Of a DNA stretch of 20,333 nt, positions 1 to 16,379 are shown piece after piece. How positions within the stretch are numbered: position 1 is the first letter of the stretch; every line of letters begins with the position of its first letter. Origin of the DNA: Gonium pectorale (lineage: Eukaryota > Chlorophyta > Chlorophyceae > Chlamydomonadales > Volvocaceae); assembly GCA_001584585.1 (NCBI GenBank), contig LSYV01000028.1:55727-76059 (forward strand), read 5' to 3'. The notes beneath the pieces were generated by a model. That model made no database searches and had not been told where the DNA came from. It was given only the letters and a program-made list of their open reading frames with translations. Position numbers and translations under genes: made by a program.

Positions 1-862
1 GGCTGAGCGGCACGCAACTCCACGGAGCGGACGGAGGTGGGCGGGACACAGATACAGATACAGATTACAGGCTCACCAGAGAAGGTTTGCGCATGAGCAT
101 GGTGGGGCCACCGCGGGATGGGGCGAGTCGCACTCCTTCCCCTTCGTTTGACGGACATGCAACCTGTATCCCGGGCTGGCTGGGATGACAGAAGGGGGCA
201 GCTACTGGTACGGACCAGTGGGACCTTTCGGCTGCTGCCGCATTCAGGCAAACTACATGAGGCTGCAAACGTTTTACCCGCCCCCCTCAATTTTCCATCC
301 TCGTGGGCCAAGAACCCTGGCACTCAGCGTGCATGCGCCAGTCGTGTTTCCAAGGCTTGATCGATTCGCAGAAGTTGAAATCAAGGATAATGCTAGGAAA
401 AGCATGATCTGCTTGCTTGCAGGGTCGGGGCAGGGCCGTGCAGGAACCCGCGTGTGTTATCTTGCTCATTCAAAGGCAGCGAGCGCGATAGCACTCTGTA
501 ACAGCTCTCTGGGCTCAATTGTAATGCTGTATGTGCGAGGGTCCGCGCAGACTGACACCTGCGTCTCTGGCTTCTGCGCTCCGAAGTCAAAGAAACCAGC
601 CAGCGCAAGGGGGGGTCTCAACCCTCCTACAGTCCAGTTGACGTTGCCGCCTACCGTGCGGTTGCAGCTAACACTCCGCTAATTGCCGGTATGCCTTAAC
701 GGGGTATAATTGACGCCGCACATATAGAGGAAGCTGCTAGACGTGAAGAACCTTTCGGCTGCGGCACGCTTCCAAAAAAGCTTCGTAACATTTGAATTGC
801 CCCAGCGGCAGGGGCGTAGCTAGTCGCCGCGTGTGTTCGGGCTGGTCAAGCCCTCGGATATA
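1..862. other. Upstream non-coding region; likely tail of a preceding gene plus promoter and 5' leader of the ABCC gene
   Basis: I see no convincing coding exon here; the open frames are short and have no recognisable protein features. Two TGTAA motifs on the plus strand, at 497-501 and 520-524, match the usual polyadenylation signal of Chlamydomonas-type algae. The first 500 bases could therefore be the 3' UTR of a plus-strand gene left of the window, but this is inference. A short run of three 6-bp units (CAGATA, CAGATA, CAGATT) sits at 49-66. The remainder, about 540-862, is the probable promoter and 5' leader of the transporter gene. Confidence 0.4.
705..710 (+). promoter_or_regulatory. 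Candidate TATA-like element of the ABCC gene
   Basis: TATAAT lies about 155 bases upstream of the chosen start codon at 863, in an otherwise GC-rich stretch. If used, transcription would begin around 735 and give a leader of about 130 bases. Position and composition are the only support. Confidence 0.3.
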
Positions 863-10297
<9,435 letters not shown>

Positions 10298-11697
10298 AGG
10301 AGGGGAGAGAGGGGGCCGCGTGTCGCTCGTGGGCGCTCCTGGTGGGCGGATTGACTGCCCGTGGGGCGTCACGTATGGCCAGGCGCGGCGAAGCTCATCT
10401 GAGGGCGGCTGCTGTTCACACCCGGAAGCGATGTGATGTGCCCCCGCTGCGATGGCCTTCACCGGAGCCGCCGACTACACGGGGCGTGTGGAGGTGCGGG
10501 CGAGGAATTGGCTAAAGACTATGGACTGGAATGAAGAGCTCAGACGGCTGCCGGGGCGCTGTACGCAGCATGCGACGGCGTGGGGTACATAGCGTGCTAC
10601 AGCTGAGGGACATACAGGCAGGAGAGTCGGAAGGTAGACCGCGTGAAAGGGTGCAGGGACCAAGAGAGCGGGTGCTGCAAGGCGATCGCGCCATTTTGTT
10701 GGGCATCAAGGCGCCGGAGAGAGGTTTGCTCTAGAAGCCGCACGAGTTCGGAGGACAAGGGTGGTGGGACTCGGAAGGAGGAAGGAATGAGAAGTGGACG
10801 GAGGTCCCAAGAGGTGAACGGGTGGCTGGGAGGGCTGGGTGGCGACAGCTGCCGGCAGCGCGCGCGAACGGGTCCGACATTCGCGGCGCCTCGTTTTGTA
10901 TTAGCTGCTGCTAGGTTGGCGGGCGTATGGCTGGGATTCCGATTGGTCAGATTGATGTCGTTCCGAATGCGGGAGGTACCGTAGTGTGAGGCCAGGCGGC
11001 TCGCGCGATAATGTGCCTTCCCTGACGGGCCGATGTTTGGCCCCACCGTCCCTTCGTGACTACGGACTGAACCGGGGCGCTCCATACCGTACGTGTGTAC
11101 CTGTGTGTGGCGTGCCTTCCAGTACGCCCGGACCCGTGGTATCATGAAGGCAATCCCGCCTGTCCTTCGCTCCACATGGTCTTGTTATGGCAACCGCTGC
11201 CCTTCGCCCTGTGGAGTGCGGTACCCTTGGCGTGCATGCATGCCGCGAGTCGTAGGGTGCGGAGCTCTGCGCGTTTGTAGTAGGCGACGAGAAGTTGGCG
11301 AGGGCGTGTTGAGGCGGAGTATCTTGGCGGGCAAGGTACCGATGTGCTTTCGTGACACGGTACGTGGTTTGTTGGACAACGAGCTTCTTTTGGTTCTTCG
11401 CGTTTGGTGCGTGTATTGGATGTGGGCGAATGGAGTGCGGAAGGCCCGATAGCCGTCCCGTGCAGATGATGGGAGTGTGCTTGTGCCCATGTGCGCACCG
11501 GAAGTGCGCCATTTTTTCCCGCCGTTTGCAGGCGGACGTTCACACCGATTGGCCGCACGTGTGCGTCGTTTACGCAATCCATTTTTTTCAAAGTAGTTGC
11601 CGCTGTGTGCCTTGGGTTTTGCCCCGCCGTGTCACGTCTTCACGCTTTGGTGTTGCGCGTGCAATTTATGGATTCGCTCTTTATCAGGCTGGTGTAA
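10298..11697 (+). other. Probable 3' UTR of the ABCC gene (about 1.4 kb)
   Basis: The first TGTAA on the plus strand after the TAA stop is at 11693-11697. I found none between 10298 and that point, so the 3' UTR is likely about 1.4 kb. Open frames in this interval have no recognisable domains and look like chance reading through GC-rich DNA. An independent small gene cannot be excluded from sequence alone. Confidence 0.5.
11693..11697 (+). terminator. Candidate polyadenylation signal (TGTAA) of the ABCC gene
   Basis: TGTAA is the usual poly(A) signal of volvocine algae. It is the first plus-strand occurrence downstream of the ABCC stop. Cleavage would be expected 10-25 bases further on. Confidence 0.5.
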
Positions 11698-12778
11698 TGC
11701 GGGAGAGGTCCAAACGTGTTTCCGGCTGGTTGCGACAGGTGTAGTGACCGCTCACTCAGATGGAACGGTGCCTAAGAGCCGTGGAGAAAGCGATGCTGGC
11801 CGATCCATCATCTAGCAACATGCCCACGCAAGCACTGCCGAAAAATGACTGAGTCGAAAGCAGGACGGAGGCGGGAACAGTTGGATTCCCGTTTTATATC
11901 TTCATACCACCCCGTTGGAGATGTGCCGTCAGTATTGCGGATTGAGCGAACACGCATAGGCTATACATTAGTCGGAGTTTGAGCGCTGCAGCTCGACTGA
12001 CAAAGGCAGATATTGGCCTAGAAGTTCAGGGCCCAACCGCCATCACCCTGTGCACAGCCAAACACCAAACGAGCTCCGGTTCCCCCGCCCATCCCAATCA
12101 AATCAGCCAGTCAGCGCCTTGCAAATGAATGCCGTATGTGTCGTGTGTTCTTCTCAAACGGCTGGAAAATTGCACCGTGCAGCTGCACAATACTGTACGA
12201 TGCGCCATGCATCCATCGCCACGGCAAACGTCCCTCTCGCTCTCGTTCTCGCCCACGCGCGGCAAGGGTCTCTCTAGTCTCCTGCGCGCCTTGGCTTCAG
12301 ATCCCACGGTCAAAGACCCACCCCTCCCCCTTCCGCAGAGCCGACGCAGAGCCCGTTACTTTATTCCGCAGCTGGTTTCGTACCGCGTACCCACGCCGTA
12401 CGCCCCGTATGCCCCATTAAAGCGCCAACCGCCAACCCAACAGCCTTGGAACCAACCGCCGTGGCCAACTGCTTTGGTGGATTGGTGCTGTCTCCTCGAC
12501 AAGCGGCCTGAACCCCCTGACGAGTGACACGACAAGCGATGGGTCCCGTGAGTCTGTCTCTCTGTCTCTCCGGGGGTGGGGACCCCCCCATAAAACAGTT
12601 GCCTTGTGTTTCCCATCACTGCTGTGAGCGCCATCGCGTTCATGCGCGCCCGGCTCCCCCCACATGGACCGCACGGCCAGAGCCCTGCGGCCTGCGCCGC
12701 CTCCGCTCTGAAACAGCTCGTGAACCCGCCCACACGGCAGCCGCAGTAGCCGTGTTCCGTACGTCCCCGTGCAGTGTC
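11698..12778. other. Intergenic stretch between convergent genes; no gene recognised
   Basis: The interval lies between the proposed 3' ends of the ABCC and calredoxin genes. Open frames on both strands (for example 12129-12527 plus and 12356-12733 minus) overlap each other and show biased, low-information composition with no motif. A small inverted repeat lies near 12571-12590 (a G-run followed by a C-run). I see no RNA gene or mobile-element coding sequence. Confidence 0.4.
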
Positions 12779-12783
12779 TTACA
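12779..12783 (-). terminator. Candidate polyadenylation signal (TGTAA, minus strand) of calredoxin
   Basis: TTACA on the plus strand reads TGTAA on the minus strand, 32 bases past the calredoxin stop codon. I found no other minus-strand copy down to about 11700. A 3' UTR this short would be unusual for these algae, so a variant signal further left is a real alternative. Confidence 0.35.
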
Positions 12784-12814
12784 ACGCAGCACACAGCTCC
12801 GTCGTGCGCGTGGC

Positions 12815-14767
12815 CTAGGGCGCCGGCACGGAGGTGAGCGCCTCGGCCGAGGGGTACACCATGCCCACGGGCGGGCTGGAGAGCAGGGACCTGCGCCCAG
12901 GTCGGGGCGGGGTGGGGTGGGTTGAGGAGGAGGGTTCATGGGTACGGGCGGGTGCAAGGAACCGGCAAAGGGAGCAGCAAAGAGCGAAGAGCGAATCGAG
13001 ATGAGATGTCGAGGATGGGCTGACGCGTCACAGCGAGTTGGCGGGTGACGCAGCGCGCAGGTCATTTATTCTTGTTCGTTTTAAAGGCACGGTCCACCAA
13101 CCACCAACCGCCCACCTGAGCCCCATCTCGAGCTTCTCCTTGTTGGTGCCCGTCTGGGTGTACACGGGCTCCCCGTCGCGCAGCGTGATGAAGCAGGGCG
13201 TGGAGCGGATCTGCGCAGCGGTGAGTTGGTTGGTGGGTGGGTGTGAGGGGTTGGCGGTCGAAGTCCGATGCAGCGAATCGGCGACCAGCAGGCGACCAGC
13301 AAGCGAGGCTGCAGTTGCACGGGGCCGCACCACAAGGGCACGTGTCCTCCTCACTTCCCCCTTTCCCTTTCCCCTCCCCCCTTCCTTCCCTTTCTCCCCT
13401 TCTCCCTTGCTCCCCTCCCCCCTTCCTTCCCTTTCTCCTCTTCTCCCCGCTCCCCCTTTCTCCTCTTCCCCACTCCCCTTCACTCTCCCCCACCCCCATA
13501 TCCCTTCCCCCCACCCCACCTGGTAGCGCTCCTTGAAGATCTTCTTGGTCTGCTTGTTGGCGTTGCCGAACAGCTTGACGAACACAATGTGGTCCTTGTA
13601 GTGCTCGGCCAGTTTCTGCGAGGCGGGGCGGGGGGGGGGAGGCGGGCGGAAGTGAGTGTCTGCGTGTGTATGCGGGGTAGGGGGTGGGGGGAGACTAGGA
13701 TAGGAACAAGGCGTTCTCAATAGAAAGGCCTTGGCCGCATGCCGTCCCGAACCTCCAAGGCGACGTAAGGAAACATCCCATCGTCCCGTGTGTGTGTGGG
13801 GGGGTCGGCGGGAGTTTGGGTGGGTGCGTGCCTTTTGCAGGGCCAAGGGGGTCGGGGCTGAGGGGCAGCTCCTGCGGGTGGGCATTCACTAGACGGAGGG
13901 AGGGCGTGTGACTGGGGTGTCAGTGGGGGGCTTCCGGGTAGCGACTGTGTGTGTTTGTTTCGATGCGGGCCGTTGTGTTTGGTGGGTGGACGACTATAAC
14001 CGCCCGCCTGCCCGGCCCTTGCTCCCCTTGCTTCCCTCCGCGCCCTCCCACGCCCACCACACCTAGCCCACCATCCTTCCCCCGTTTCCCGTTCCGCATT
14101 ACCATCCTTCCCCCACGCCCCCAGCCCCACCTGCACCGGCCGCTGCATGCCCTTGCAGGGGCGGCACCAGGTGAGCGCGCAGAACAGCACCACCAGCTTG
14201 CCGGGGTGGGCGGCGATCAGCTCGTCCAGCTCCTGCTCGCTGAAGATGAGCGTCATGTCGCCCTCCACGGCCTGCGGTGTGTGTGTGGGGGGGGGCGACG
14301 GTGGGGTGTGTGAGTGTGCGAGTGCGAATGGGGAGGTAACACAAGGGTCATATCGCCCTCACCGACCTGTGTGTTGGGTGTATGTGTGTATGTGTGTGAG
14401 TGGGGGGGAAGAGGGGATTTGCGGTCAGGAGCGACCCTCGCGGTTTGGGAGGATGCTGGTGGGGTGGAGGGGTGGGGGGGGGTGCCCCCCCCCACATGCG
14501 AAGGCATCCTCCTCTCGCTGCCGCCCGCCCCCGCCTTACACACAATGTCGCTTGCCGGCGCTGACATTGCGGTTTCACAAACCATCCTCCCCTTCCCTCC
14601 CCTCACCTGGATCACCGCCCCCGTGCCAGGCACCTCCTCGCCCTTCATGAACGCACTCATGGCGCGCAGGTCCAGCAGGCTGTTGCGGAACATGAGCAGG
14701 AACTCGTCAAACTCGATCTGGCCGCTGTCGTCCTTGTCGTACGTCTGTGTACGTGTGGGGGCGTACG

Positions 14768-14801
<34 letters not shown>

Positions 14802-16344
14802 ACGTGTGACCACGTGGGGAGGGGGGAGAGCGCTATTGATGGGTGCGCGGGGTGCTTCGCACACTCGCACGCTCGTAGCCCGGAGCGGGTGGGGGTAGTG
14901 GATTTGGAAGGCATGCTCAGTAGGAGGCGGGGGGGGGCTGTGGTGGTGTGGGCGCGACCGCCCGCCTACCCCGGCCCAGCCATGAACGGCCCAACCGAAC
15001 CCAACCGAGTCCAACCGAACCCAACCGACCTGCATGAGCTCCACCAGGCGCTCGGGGCTCATGGGGTTGCCCAGCTGCGCAAACAGCGCGCCCAGCTCCG
15101 TGGCGCCTGTGCGGTTGGCGGTTGGCGGTTGGCGGTTGGCAGGCTGGTGATTGTTGCGGGCTCAAGATGCGGACACGTCGCGTTGGTTTTGGCGCTGCTG
15201 GTAGCCGGCTCCTTGCCTCCACGCTTTCTCCCGACGGCTCCCCGACCTGCCCGCCTCCCGGCGTTCCCCCGGGCTCTTTTGGCCCAGCCCAGGCGGACCC
15301 CCACATCCCCACACCCCCACACCCCCACGCCAACCCAGCCGCGCCGCGCCTTGCCCTCAAGCGGAAGGCTCCCGTACGGAGCCCCGTACGCCACACCGCC
15401 TCCACTCGCACGGCAAGGGAAGGCGGTTGGGGGCCTGCAGCGCTTTGGCCCCGGCCCCAAACCCTAAACCACCATACACCCTATTCCGCATGCGATTCGG
15501 TGTCCGCGACGTAACCCGTCTCTCTCCCCCACTTCCCGCCAGACGCCCCAAACGGTTCGGCCGACGCCCCAAACGGTTCGGCAGAGGCCCCGCGCCCCGT
15601 ATCCCCAGCCCGACCCCCGGAAGACGGCATGCGTCCCAGGCCCCTCCAGAGAGCGCCTCGGCCCCCATGCTACTCGCTGCGCGTTCTTAGGCCATGCGGC
15701 TCGTGTTCCGTTTCCTTGAGATCCCACACACCATACATCGTACCCTGCGCCCCTCCCCCCAACGCCGTACTTTCCGTACACGCGCCTCACCGATGGTCCC
15801 GTTGCCGCTCTTGTCCACACCCCGGAAGGCGCTCTCGTACTCGGCCAGCGTGCCCTCCAGCAGGATGCCGTCGTACGCCTGCGTGCATGCATGTGTGCGT
15901 TAGCACGTGCGTACGGCTCGGTATGGCACAGTACGGCAGAGCGCGGCCGGCGGCCGCCGCGGCATCCATCACAGGCGGGCGGCGGGCGGGCGCTGCTGGC
16001 GGGGGAGTGTCGGAGTTGTCGCGCGGCGGCGGTCTTGCCCCCCCCCGCGTGGCCTCTGCACCCCGTCCCTCCCCCCGGCCTTGCTTCGCATTTGAGGTAC
16101 CTTTCTCCATGTACCTCGGTTCCGCATATGCCACCGATGCAGGAAAGGTGCCACACAGATGCGGGCCTTTCCGCACCGGTGGCATGTGTGGGTTATGGTA
16201 CCTTTGCAGCCCCCTGCGGCACGTGTGGTCCCTTTCCCGCCCCCCGCCCCCCGGTTCCACGGGTGCGGCACAGCACAGCACAGTACCGCAACAAAGCGGC
16301 GGGGACCGCCGGCCCCCGCCCCCGGGGAGCCCCACCTCCGTCGC

Positions 16345-16379
<35 letters not shown>

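Noticed and set aside
833..862. Earlier GTG start for the ABCC protein, ten codons before the chosen ATG
   Set aside because: Nuclear genes of this type start at ATG; the ATG at 863 is the first after an in-frame stop at 821-823.
12129..12527. Small gene in the tail-to-tail interval (132-codon open frame)
   Set aside because: It overlaps other open frames on both strands, has no recognisable motif, and its composition fits chance reading of GC-rich DNA.
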